The translations under genes and the position numbers were made by a program. Shown one piece after another: positions 52,836-63,240 of a stretch of DNA of 64,000 nucleotides. The notes beneath the pieces are model-generated. The model worked only from the letters and a program-made list of their open reading frames with translations. It was not told where the DNA came from and searched no databases. The stretch comes from Euclidia mi (lineage: Eukaryota; Arthropoda; Insecta; Lepidoptera; Erebidae): assembly GCA_944739405.2 (NCBI GenBank), contig OX123193.2, positions 5,712,331 to 5,776,330 of the forward strand. Direction: 5' to 3'. Every line of letters starts with the position of its first letter. Position 1 is the first letter of the stretch.

Positions 52836-55183
52836 GGGCCTCCGCAGACTAGCTTCTTTTAGCATCGGCGACCGGCGATTTTGCAACTGTATCGATGCTG
52901 CATCGCGTTTTAGCGACTCTCTGCGTTCGGACGCGGCGACCGTAGTGCTGTAGTGTGTTGTTCGTGATCGGCCGAGTCGACTATCGATAAATTGATTTAT
53001 TTTTTCATCGTTGTAATACAATAATTGTACAATATCAGTAATATAGGTTTCTATCAAAAAACACAAATATAATTAAATGATGTTCGTTACAATGACGTTA
53101 AATTATGTTCTATTATTAATAGACTTAGATGGCATTGACAGTACTGCATTCATTTCTTCGTATTAATATTAACGTTTGAATTGATAGATGATGCCCTCTG
53201 AAAGTAATACGAGAACTGGTTTTTAGATGTAGGTAAAAAATACTGACTTTATCTTGCTTAATATTTTCATCGGTATAAAGAAAGCAGTAGGTAGTGTAGC
53301 TTTATCATAACCTATGATAAGGGTTGCCTCGTCAAAATCTAGTACATCACCCTAGGTAGTGTACTGCCTTAATAAAAACTTAAATATTTATTATAAGCGC
53401 TGTCATAATTTTATCGACATTAATTATTTTGTTTAAGCCAGTCACTAGTCAAACCCTATAATAACATCCTTATTTTCGGTTACAGAATAATAAATATAAC
53501 TTTGGGGTAAAATTACACCAAACGGCTATTAAAAGTTGTAGTGTACAAAATAAATTATTTTGTAGTTTACATGGGGATATTTTTAACAAAGCATCAAAAA
53601 TTTTAAATAACACTAAAGTGCTTCACGTTAAAAAACTTCATTATTTCATTAAATTACTAATTGTACACCAAATTAACGATCGTTCTACATAATATCATTT
53701 AATATGAAAAGTCTCGTCCGCTCCGGAAACTAGGTTATGTTAGGTTTTCTTGTGACGCTGCCACCCAAAAAAGGAGCTTCGCAGGGCTCTGTAAACTTAG
53801 TTTATCAAACATTTGACTAAATTGATGAGAAATTAATGCATGCGTAACTGACACCCTGGGATAATTTTCTCACATAGTTAAGCAGACTAGATGGAAGTTT
53901 TTTTTAGGCCACGTGACTGACAACTTTAGGAGATGAATCGTAATAATCGTAATCATCGTAAGAAAAAATACAAGTTCTGCCCCTGGCGTGAAGAATTTTA
54001 TTACCCCACGGTGTTATTTAAGGGTTAACAAATAAGTGACAACCTATGGTAAGGAGTCGTCCTTTAATCACGTCAGTCTTGATAGGTGGAAGGGACAAAT
54101 AAGTGTAGACAGATATCAAGTGTCCTTGTTTTTCTTGAGCCAGAGATTTTTATCCTATACGCATCATAAAACAACGATCGTTCGTTCGATTGGCAGGGAT
54201 TCAGAAAAAACCTGTATTAAGATCTTTCGTTGCCTTTGGATGCTCTAGGATGCTTTAATCAACCCACTTCAAAAAGGAGGATGTCCTCAGTTTGGTCTGG
54301 ATATTTTGATTTTATGTAGGTGCACCGGTCTCTGAATTTTCTGATCCATTTCTGGAATTCTTTATGTTTGATATGCTTATATTTTGCAAGATTATTATAT
54401 TTTGCAAGATTGAATTGCAATTATTGCAAGTTAAGACATAAATGAGCCAGTATACTTCTAAAATAGCGTTCTTAAAGGTAATGATGCATGATATGTATAT
54501 TCATATTTTTTTACAATGCCAAAATAGAGAAAATATCAAAGTAGTCTGCAAGTAGCGTCCATGGATGAAAAGATTTGCATTTTAGAAACATCTTATGAGA
54601 AGAGTGGATGATTATGTATTTAGGTAAACAAGTGATAAATAGGAGGGTAGAGAGGAAAAGGCAGGGGGCGACCAAATAAAAGATGGAATAACTGTGTGAG
54701 AATAGATATATAAGAAAAGGGGGAAGTGATCGGATGACTGGTGACAGAAAAGTATGGAAGAGAATGTATGTCCATACAGCGCCAACCCAAACAAATTGAA
54801 GTCAGGTAAGAGATGAAGAGAATAATGAGTGTTATATTTTTTTATTTTAGCTTAAATTTTGACACCAGTAGCTCGCAATGTCTGTTTTGGATAAAATATT
54901 TTTTAATTTACTTTGTATAAAAAAAACTTTTGATAAAGAATGAGGAGAGGTGGTAAAGCCTCCAGCCTACCCAGGTATCATCATCACAGAGTAAGTTTAA
55001 AATTGGAAAGACATAAAATCACGTTATTAATGGACGACCCCTACGTTATTATTTTAAGTGACAAGTCGCCGCGATCGGCATCTTCCAGTGTGCGGTGTAA
55101 GAATTCGGATGCTGCATCTGGATGCTAAAAAGCGACTGAATCGCCGGTCGCCGATGCTAAAAGAAGCTAGTCTGCGGAGGCCC
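52836..55183. mobile_element. 2.35-kb element bounded by perfect 45-bp inverted termini
   Basis: 52836-52880 (GGGCCTCCGCAGACTAGCTT onward) is the exact reverse complement of 55139-55183. TAT lies immediately outside both ends, a possible 3-bp duplication. Subterminal regions are CG-rich on both sides (to about 52990 and from about 55063), while the middle is AT-rich host-like sequence. No transposase frame was found, and a decayed LINE fragment lies inside at 54600-54830. The superfamily is unresolved. Confidence 0.65.
54600..54830 (+). pseudogene. Decayed RTE-like LINE ORF2 C-terminal fragment
   Basis: One frame, broken by stops, reads RRVERKRQGATK, stop, KME, stop, LCENRYIRKGGSDRMTGDRK, VWKRMYVHTAPTQTN. 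The pattern basic GR-K-RG-PK, W-D-C-, then MT-DR--WK is the end of lepidopteran RTE-type ORF2. Several in-frame stops and substitutions show it is inactive. Confidence 0.6.
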
Positions 55184-55857
55184 TATATTGCTATTTTCGA
55201 AATTATTGGATTTTCAGAAAAACATTTTTATTTAAATATTTTTGATTATAGAAATATGTAGATACATATTCTTAAAGATTATGATAATTAGGTGATTAAG
55301 TTTCGTTTTCTTATTTTCTGTAATATACTTACAGTGCTTAATACATACCAATTAATAAAAAAAAACTATCCTGCGAAAAAATATTATATAATTTTTAATT
55401 AAGTCGGTTAAAACGCAACTCAAGTTAAAGCATATGATGCATGAATAACCTCACAGAAAAATAATATACTATTCAACGATTTCACTTAATCACAGTTTTC
55501 TTTTATATTTTCTCACTGTGTCATGGTAGGAAGTAAAATTTTGTTCGCAATAGTGCTTCCGCTAAATTTCATATATACCTAACTACTAAGCTTCCATAAT
55601 ACATACGTCATACTCGTGAACGGGTGCTACTTGCGATGACTGGTCGATGACGGTCTTGCGGGCTGGTATTAGATTTTAATATTTAACTGCATCATTTCCA
55701 TCATGGTTCTGATCACTTTCGCGGATTGCCTGCATTATTAGGTATATATAATGTAAGTGGATGCTCCTGTTTCACCATGTCTATTCTGAGGAGGCTAACC
55801 AAAAGTATTATGCTTGAGTATTATGATGTACAGTAAATATATACAAGTGATATAGAA
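55184..55857. other. Unassigned stretch with part of a diverged duplication
   Basis: TTCCGCTAAATTTCATATAT at about 55557 onward parallels 56201 onward. Confidence 0.4.
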
Positions 55858-56125
55858 GGTGTAACAGTTGCAGCAACTTACAAAATGTAAATTGTGTATA
55901 ATGCAAAATCTGGCGATGAAAAAGAGTGACCGTGAGTTTTATTGTCCGTTCTTTCTCATGGTTCTACCTATTGCTTTGCGAACGTGGCATTAAATGTAAA
56001 TGTAGAAGCATACAGTAATAATGTTTAAATTTGAGTATAAGTAATTATTTTATAAATTTATTATTTTGACGTTCATAAGCGTCACATTGTGACCCAAATG
56101 AATAAAGGAATTTGAATTTGAATAC
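55858..56125 (+). mobile_element. LINE 3' UTR fragment, type 2, copy 2
   Basis: GTAACAGTTGCAGCAACTTA, AAAGAGTGACCGTGAGTTTT, TTCTTTCTCATGGTTCTACC, GCGAACGTGGCATTAAATGT, TTGACGTTCATAAGCGTCAC, AATAAAGGAATTTGAATTTG. Colinear with 30672-30902 and ends in the same kind of simple tail. Confidence 0.8.
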
Positions 56126-56300
56126 ACAGTTTAGTACCCTAGTAATCAATATGAAAGCCTCCGCTTGTGCACTAAAGCTATTTTGTTCGAAAAAGTGCTT
56201 TAGCTAAATTTCATCTATTGCTGCTAAGCTTCCGTAATATACAGTTTAGTATCCTTGTAATCTATATAAGAGCCCCCACTTGTGCACTAAAGCTCATGTC
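56126..56300 (+). repeat. Direct duplication, about 113-bp period
   Basis: CAGTTTAGTACCCTAGTAAT (56128 onward) and CAGTTTAGTATCCTTGTAAT (56241 onward) both end in CTTGTGCACTAAAGCT. Confidence 0.75.
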
Positions 56301-56995
56301 TAGAAGCTTCCAGAACGTCAAGCACTCTACGGAAGCCGAAGGGAATGCATTATAAATCATGTTTGTCGCGTTAAATTCAATAACTAATGTTAAGGCGGTT
56401 AAAGCGATATGGGAGTAGGGTGGCTGCGAGATATGGCATTTGTGGAGAGCTGGTTTAATTACCACGGATGATGAAAGTCATGTCGAAACAGGGCAAATAT
56501 AGAGCATTTCAATATATTAAGTACATAATTTTTCAGTATTGTACCTATAGATTCTTTTAAAGTAAGGCTCATTGAATAAATCGAATTCTTAGTCATTACT
56601 TTATGGAATTTTACGCTATATAAACACTAGATGTTCACCACCGATCTTAATGAGTTAGCGTTAATTTAATTTTAAATGCATAGCATGACGTACGTTACCG
56701 AAACATATTTTTATAATAGAACTATCACTTCTTTACCCATTGGCAGTTTCTGAGGTTGGCGCGTGGAAACAGTTTCTGATTTTTTATAACTGTAACTATA
56801 TATTTAGTCATCAAAGCAGGTTCTAATAGTTAATTACAATGTCATTTCATTCTATCGGCCATCCAAATATTAATGCAAATTAGATTGAGATGTTAAACCA
56901 GATCATAGTTTATCATAATGTAATTTCTTACTATAGTTAAGCATATACTGCTTTACTTGTATATCTATACAGTATACATATTATAATATGAAGAC
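56301..56995. other. Unassigned stretch
   Basis: No recognised feature. Confidence 0.3.
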
Positions 56996-57320
56996 CCCAC
57001 CAATGAATACAGATTTACATAGAAGCGCAGTTCTTAAGGATTTTGTGTGCCGATTCCAAGTGAGTCCCCACTTGGAATCGGCACACTCCAGTTTAGTTCG
57101 TAGTTAGCGCCGATGGCATCGCTGGCGTCGATTTCCGCCTCTCTTGTTCTCGTAGTTAAGATACACAGGAGGAACGTTTGTCTGTCTTGCTCTCGTAGAG
57201 ACAGCTGTTACAGCACGACTGACTGACAATTAGGGTCACAGAAAGTTTGTCTTCAGAGCGCCCATGGGAAATGCGCCTCTATGTAAATATCTGAGCTCTT
57301 TGACCCCACCGCGTCCTGTC
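56996..57320 (+). mobile_element. MITE-like element G, copy 2, with an internal hairpin
   Basis: Colinear with 1217-1489: GAATACAGATTTACATAGAA, GTGTGCCGATTCCAAGTG, CCAGTTTAGTTCG, GAAAGTTTGTCTTCAGAGCG, GCCTCTATGTAAATATCTGA. GACCCCACC lies on both flanks. At 57045-57086 there is a perfect 18-bp-arm hairpin, which copy 1 lacks. Confidence 0.7.
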
Positions 57321-58000
57321 TGTCTGCATAAACGTAATAAAAACAAAGACTTACGAACGGATTTATTTAAGAGTTCAATTCTCGCTAATATATAATGTAA
57401 TTCCTAAGAAAGGTTTAGATGTTTTTTGTCATTCACTCAGACGGAGGCGCGTGACGAAAGTCTAGTATTCTAATAAATGTGATTTGTCCAACTTTATTAC
57501 AAACCATACTCACCATAACTGAGTTGTAACTTCACAGAACAAACGCCAGATAATTTCGCACAAATACTCATAAAGATAGCGTAAAGTTAGCAAAACATTG
57601 GAGCATATAATTTTACAAGTTAACCAACAATAATACAAGGAAATTGTTCTGTGAAAGTTAACACTGTGCATGATAATAACGTTTTTGCGATGTGTGTTCG
57701 TAATTACATTCGTAAGTTAATTAAGATCTAGTCTGTTTGCAAATTAGATTCAACTTGGTAATCAAGCTTACACCAATGCAGAATATTAACGACAAAGTGT
57801 TTTATGTTTAAATAATTCTGAAGAAATTAGGTACTACTGTTCGAAAACGGAGGCTAGGCTTCCCTTGAATTTTCTTTTTGAAGAGAAGGCTAGCCTTGAG
57901 AGCATATAAATGGAAAAGTTTAGGTATAATCTGTATTATCTGGTTAAACTATTAAGCCCTAAGCTAAGTGCCCCGGGCTGCTATGACGAAAAGACTTGCA
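57321..58000. other. Unassigned stretch
   Basis: ACGAAAGTCTAGTATTCTAA near 57455 resembles Lep-type ends. Nothing else recognised. Confidence 0.3.
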
Positions 58001-58002
58001 CG

Positions 58003-58040
58003 TTACTGGGATAACGCTAAGATGATGATGATGAGGGATC
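58003..58040 (+). mobile_element. SINE S-B 3' tail scrap
   Basis: ACTGGGATAACGCTAAGATG ATGATGATGAG is the extreme S-B end. Confidence 0.6.
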
Positions 58041-58726
58041 ATATAAATTATTCAAAACTCGAACTTCTACTCTCAACTTATCCAGTTCTGTCAAACTAGG
58101 CACAATGTATTCAGATTCATAGACAAAAGCACAAAATTACTTTACTAAAAATTACTTATTTACTATCCCAGTCAGGCTCTAGCCTATCTGAATTCCAGGT
58201 CTAAGCTATGCCCTGCCTCAGTCGGATACAACTTTATGCCTCACCCTCATAAGATATTTAGTTTTATGTTTCTCATTTACATATCCTCAGAAAATTGTAC
58301 TATTCAACAGAGTACGTACGCATTGCAGTGAACCTATTAAATACTAAATATTATCCCCAAATTCTACTATCACACGCAAATTCCTTATAATATGCGAACC
58401 AACCCTAATCTCGTAGTATTAACCATTAACAACTATAGGTAGTTTACACAAAACTGTACCTTATATCAATAACTATAAGAACGTAAACGAAAGTAATTAT
58501 CATAATCATCGCACACTGCGTAAAATTCAACGGCTTTGGGTATGGCATGCCTTTTACCCACGGGTATCTGATTAGTATTCCATACAGGGAAACCACCATA
58601 GATATCCGTGTTAGTAAAGATTTTGTATGTACGAAGTTTTAAATTGGTGATAGAACGCAATACATGAGTAAATTTATGAAAATTGAAAAAGGTTTTAAGA
58701 TTTCTAAGAAATATATTTGGTATTAT
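58041..58726. other. Unassigned stretch
   Basis: No recognised feature. Confidence 0.3.
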
Positions 58727-59040
58727 TTCGCTCTTTAGAGAAGTTGATATTCAGTCAAATCCGCAGGCCGATTCAGAATGTCACGACAAGTAATCGTACG
58801 ATATGTCAAATTATTGTCCTCGTCTTTTAGCCGCCTATCAGAGATATTTTGAATAAATATTCATTGAATTCGATTTATTTATTAATTTACTTCATACTGA
58901 ATGCATAAAATTTATAGGAAATGCGATAGTTTTGACAAAAAATGAGGTAGTTCGACAATTAACGGAATCGAATGTCAAATCAGATATCGAAGGATTCTGA
59001 ATCGCCCCCCTGGTTAGACTAGGAATCGGACCCCTGACTC
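58727..59040 (+). mobile_element. SINE S-B fragment split by a MITE
   Basis: 58727-58766 (TTAGAGAAGTTGATATTCAG, TCAAATCCG) and 58995-59040 (TGGTTAGACTAGGAATCGGA, CCCCTGACTCC) are adjacent blocks in intact S-B (TCAAATCCGGTTAGACTAG). They are here separated by about 228 bp. Confidence 0.7.
58767..58994. mobile_element. About 228-bp MITE inserted in an S-B SINE
   Basis: GGCCGATTCAGAATGTC at the left faces GGATTCTGAATCGCC at the right. The interior also has inverted words (ATGTCAAATTATTG, CGAATGTCAAATCAG). No coding capacity; the duplication is not clear. Confidence 0.65.
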
Positions 59041-59260
59041 CAAGGCGTGAAACTTGATTCCCCCCGTGGGATCACTACCTTGTTGTGTCGGTGTCGGAGG
59101 GGCTTAGTAACCGTACCTTGGACACCCGCGGTGAAGCTAAGAGAGGTCCCGGGAGTAGACGCTCCGCGTGGGCTTGGAGGGGGCCTGCGCAGGATGCCTC
59201 CAAAGGTGCGGGTGTGAGAGACAGTTCTGTCTGTCCCTTGCAGTCGGGCGCGGTCGTATA
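59041..59260 (+). other. GC-rich segment of unknown origin, possibly a LINE 5' region
   Basis: CCCCCGTGGGATCACTACCT, GTGTCGGTGTCGGAGGGGCT, GACACCCGCGGTGAAGCTAA, GCGCAGGATGCCTCCAAAGG, CTGTCCCTTGCAGTCGGGCG. A plus-strand frame from 59085 stays open for 84 codons, but it runs into the adjacent SINE and shows no domain. GC content is far above its surroundings, so it is probably foreign to the local background. Confidence 0.35.
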
Positions 59261-59261
59261 T

Positions 59262-59494
59262 ATCTCACGCCTGTATCCTCGAACGGGTAGGCAGAGGTAT
59301 AATATTTCACCCACATTTCGCCATGTTATGACTTTGTAGGTCCCACGTAATGGAGGGTGAACGGGTACTTTGCGAGACTGCGTGCTGCTACTGAGAATTC
59401 AGAAAAATAGTCACACTTTTGACCGATCCGGAATCGAACCCGAGACCTGCTGCTCAGCAGACACATACGCTATCTCCTGGACCACGGAGGCTGT
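59262..59494 (-). mobile_element. SINE S-A, diverged
   Basis: Minus strand: GACAGCCTCCGTGGTCCAGG, AGATAGCGTATGTGTCTGCT, GGGTTCGATTCCGGATCGGT, AATTCTCAGTAGCAGCACGC, GTGGGACCTACAAAGTCATA, CTGCCTACCCGTTCGAGGAT. The CGGCAATAGGCTC block is lost. Confidence 0.85.
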
Positions 59495-60828
59495 CGATGA
59501 CGATATTCGGTATTATTTGTTTGCTGTGGTCTTCATTTAGAAGCACAGTATTATAATACTGTTCTTTATAAAATATTACCTTCGGTTTCTACTCCTATTA
59601 ATTTTTTTTTGTCCGTGTCTCCCATTCGCTACTTATTATTTTTAACAAGGTTTCATATTACTGCCGATTTACGGACGTGTGAGGTATCATTTGCGTAGGT
59701 TCCATATTCTAGGTCATCTTTATTTAAAACAATTGCAAGAAGCAATTGTTTTAATAAATCGTAATCGTAATTTAATAGTAAAATACAATACAATGTTAAC
59801 GTGACTAAGGCAAATAGAGGAATAAATAGACTAGGTGAGCCAAACAAAAAATGTTCGCGTCGATAGAGAGAGAAATAACATGTTGTACTCTTTTTTCTTT
59901 TTATTTTCCCGCAGCTTCGCGCGTCAATTACAGAAGAGGCCACACAGACATACCAAAGGTATACCCAAGAGAAACGTATGTTTCTATATCTTTCTATTAA
60001 GCAGACATATTTATTTACATACACGCTTAGAGTTAGCCTGCTGTATGTATGCGTAAGTATAAACCGTGTCTAAGTCAGTGTTTGTCCGAAATTATGTATT
60101 AAGAAGCTTATTTATTTTACAATATATAAAGAAAGTATTTATTTGTTCTAATAAACCGATTTGTCAAAATCAATATTTCACAGCAATCCAACATGGCGGT
60201 TGATGAGTAAGGTCGATGCACTTAATTTTAACCTAAAAAATTGATTAATCGTCATAGACGCTGTATCTTATTTCTTCACATTCTATATATGTATATTAGT
60301 ATCTATTACCACCTACTAGTAAGCAGGATAATAGTTGTTTGCCAACTTAGTAAAATAAATTGAAAAAATACTTCAGAAATCTTTCCAATAACCAACAGAC
60401 GTAAAACTTACATAGGTACTTGGAGTCCATTTCGTATATTCCTCGATAACAATCCAGTTCTAGCTAACAGAACCACCTTGGCGCTTAGCCAAGTTCCCTA
60501 TGATTTTTTTCTTGAATCAAAGTCTTGAACATTTTATCGTTCCGTACTTTAATCGAATCAAACTACGTACTACGTTAAAAAATAGCTTCAGATTACGTTA
60601 TCTTTGAATAATTAGAATTTATCGTTTCTACGTGTATGCTAGATATTTTCAGGGTTGTAAAATATTTCCTGCTAATAATAACTAAATATCGCAACTATGC
60701 GTACGAATGGTAGAAAATAAATGAAACTGCCTCATTTGTTACCATCTCTTTCAAGTTTTATCAAAAATAACAAGCAAGCATTAAACAAAATTCAGTTTTA
60801 TCGTGGTCAAAAGTATCAATAGCAGTAA
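59495..60828. other. Unassigned 1.3-kb stretch
   Basis: It holds a 123-codon minus-strand ORF (59653-60024), the longest not explained by a SINE. The ORF has a hydrophobic stretch (FIPLFALVTLTLYCILLLNY) but no family motif, no splice context and AT-biased composition. I treat it as chance. Confidence 0.3.
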
Positions 60829-60830
60829 AT

Positions 60831-61073
60831 GTCATCATCATCATTAGCCTTTTATATAAACTGTACCACTGCTAGGGCCATAGTCCACCACGCTGGCCGA
60901 GTGCAGATTGTGAGACTTCGCATTTCTTTCAAAAACATTAAGGAGAACTCTCAGGCGTGTAGGTTAACAATTTATTCCGCACATAACTTTGAAAAGGCAT
61001 TGGTTTGCAGTGGATTCAAACTGGAGACTCTCTGCGTAGCAGTCTGTCAGTCTCTCCTCTAGGCTATCGCTAG
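60831..61073 (-). mobile_element. SINE S-D, diverged, with LINE-like tail
   Basis: Minus strand: AGCGATAGCCTAGAGGAGAG, ACTGACAGACTGCTACGCAG, AGTTTGAATCCACTGCAAAC, CTTTTCAAAGTTATGTGCGG, GAGAGTTCTCCTTAATGTTT, CTCGGCCAGCGTGGTGGACT, end GGTACAGTTTATATAAAAGG, CTAATGATGATGATG. The middle (CGTGAGGAAA block) is deleted. Confidence 0.82.
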
Positions 61074-61495
61074 ATTAGCAGTAAATGTAACTAAACAACA
61101 TCTGATTCTCACAATACAAACAACACGGTGACCGAAGTTATTTCGTTTTCAGGAAAACAGATAAGTAATTTACGGTCGCGCCTTCACGACATCCAGATTA
61201 TTTCCGAGTAATTTATGTTATGGAGGCGCATAACGGCTGATTAGATACCACGGCACATGGCGAGATATCGTTATTAAGCGGTTGACGATACCGCCTTGTG
61301 GTTTATGTAGGTATGTGTGCAAATTAATTTGGTATTGGTGTAATTTGATTACTATGGACACTATTGTCGAGAATTATCAAAAAGCTTTGATCGAAAATAA
61401 TTAATTAAGCTGTTGATTACAATTTGTTATTAGTTTGAAACGATATTTGGATTACTGAACACAAAAGTATTGATATAATAGGCTAGATGACGAAA
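61074..61495. other. Unassigned stretch
   Basis: No recognised feature. Confidence 0.3.
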
Positions 61496-61497
61496 AA

Positions 61498-61745
61498 AAA
61501 TTTATAAGTCCATCCTTTAGATTATTCAAAAATAAGCGATAGGTATTTTTTATTTGTAAATTAAACCAAAAATGACCAAGATATAGCTCATTAAAGTTAC
61601 GTATAACGTCACGCCGTGCTGCTTTCTTTCGCCCGGGGTGACGTCACACGTAACTTTAATGAGCTATATCTTTGTTATTTTTTATTTAATCGAAAAAAGA
61701 AAAATACGTGTCCAATATTTTTTTATAATCTAAAATACGGACTTA
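61498..61745. mobile_element. Fold-back MITE, about 250 bp
   Basis: The two halves are inverted copies throughout. Inner arms 61579-61614 and 61636-61672 share AGATATAGCTCATTAAAGTT and ACGT, with few mismatches. Outer arms read TATAAGTCCATCCTTTAGAT on the left and ATCTAAAATACGGACTTAAT on the right. The loop is about 20 nt around 61615-61635. Confidence 0.75.
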
Positions 61746-62229
61746 ATAAAATGTAATTATTTTGACCCTGGAAACTACCCTATTCCCTCACGAGAATATT
61801 TAGTTGTTCATTCATACATGATTATTTAATTTACGATGTATATTCTGTTTGTGCATCAAGTCTAATAGAACTTTAGTTTATATAAATATTCTGTTAATCT
61901 ACTCACACACACATTCATGGATCGTAGAATGATGGAGAAGCTCTTAGAAACAGTTTTACACGTAAACATAAAGTACAAACTTAACAAACATTTCTTATAA
62001 AATATAAATTAGGGTAACAACTTATTCTAAAAACCGTACCGTACACATCGTTCATTAAAAAACAACTCAGTTTAGAATAATACTTATATTTTTCGGCAAC
62101 ATCCTGTATTAATGCAAATTCTAATATACAAAAGCCGGCCATTGTGGTGTTGCTACCGATAACCTAGCACATACAAACTCCATACAAACGCACGAAACTC
62201 GAGTTATACCTACGCGCCTCGAGCAAAGT
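61746..62229. other. Unassigned stretch
   Basis: AAAGCCGGCCATTGTGGTGT near 62131 starts a rise in GC content. No gene called. Confidence 0.3.
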
Positions 62230-62255
62230 ACACTAGGGCCTGTTCACGAGATCGG

Positions 62256-62312
62256 TCTAAGCGGCGCGCGTCGCGGCGGGCGGCGCGCGTCGCGGCGGGC
62301 GGCGCGGCAGAG
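62256..62312 (+). repeat. 19-bp GC-rich tandem repeat, about 2.5 copies
   Basis: GGCGCGCGTCGCGGCGGGC is repeated head to tail and then trails off as GGCGCGGCAG. Confidence 0.9.
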
Positions 62313-62400
62313 CGTCGTGCACGCCACGACCCTACAGCAGTGGTAAACGCAGCGGCAAATGTGGACATATTTGGGCCGACGCAGTTACCCATAAATATGG

Positions 62401-62850
62401 CGATAGCCAAAATATCTTTGTGTAACTATACGGTATACCTACAACATTGTCGACATTGGATCTTCATTTCTTATAAGTATTTTATATCAAAGGAATAATG
62501 CATATTCGCAATTAATGAGGCGTTGAATAGGTACCTACACAACGTAGATTACGTTAAGTAGGTAGGTAAATCACCTTTTAACTTTCATAGTAGCTGTGTC
62601 TGTACCTAAATACTTAAATAGGTACATATGTACATTACACAATGTTTTAATGTTTGCGAGTTATATTAAAACCTACCATTACATTCTGTAAACATTGTTT
62701 CATTACATCTCGCAACGTTTTATTAACATTTTTGTATTTATACAGCGGATGTGTTGCTATCCATACACGCGACCGTTTTAAAATGTCGACTTTAAATGTC
62801 TCCGTTTTCATTATCGCCACAAAATATTTAACAAATAGTTTAACCGCCTA
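62401..62850. other. AT-rich gap inside the CpG-rich zone
   Basis: No recognised feature. GTAGGTAGGTA and AGGTACATATGTAC words only. Confidence 0.3.
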
Positions 62851-63240
62851 GTTCGTCCCTCGCGTAACGCTGTCTGTGTCGCTCAGAGTCGTGGCGTCGG
62901 ACTTGGTCGCAGTACATTTGTTCCCGCCGCGCGCCGCACCGCCCGCCGCGCCGCTCGCCGCGCAGCTATTCGCGCCAAAAAAAACGCGCGCGTTATCGCT
63001 GTGCGCGGCGGCTCGTGGCGTGCTTCGAACGTCTTCATACATTTGATCTTACCGCTCGCCGCCCCGCGCTAAGCCGCCGCTCAGAGCGGCAAGGTCGTGA
63101 CAGGGCCGTTAGACTGTGCCTAAAGTACACACAGCCGCGATCGTGCCGCAGCTCGCACCGTGTCGCAGTGACCTACCGCTGGTTTGCGTACGGCGCGTCT
63201 GTAGGTATATATAACTCACAGAGACGGCCGAGTTACAATA

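Larger units (their letters stand above)
62230..63240. promoter_or_regulatory. CpG-rich zone, candidate promoter/first-exon region
   Basis: Two CpG-dense blocks (about 62235-62380 and 62855-63235) flank an AT-rich gap. The second holds CCGCCGCGCGCCGCACCGCC, an E2F-like TTCGCGCCAAA at 62969-62979, GCGCGCG runs and, near its right edge, TATATATAA at 63206-63214. Such a composition switch often marks active promoters or 5' exons in otherwise AT-rich insect DNA. Direction and target gene cannot be told. ORFs here (62210-62410, 62848-63042, 63015-63335) have repetitive low-complexity translations and no domain. Confidence 0.45.

Noticed and set aside
59653..60024. 123-codon minus-strand ORF with a hydrophobic segment
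   Set aside because: No recognisable domain, no splice or promoter context, and composition typical of AT-rich non-coding sequence; a homology search could reverse this.
836..61073. Numerous tRNA-like segments with B-box GGTTCGA(T/A)TCC, as possible tRNA genes
   Set aside because: Each sits at the head of a dispersed SINE with a conserved non-tRNA body, varies between copies and lacks a consistent cloverleaf, so none is called as a tRNA gene.
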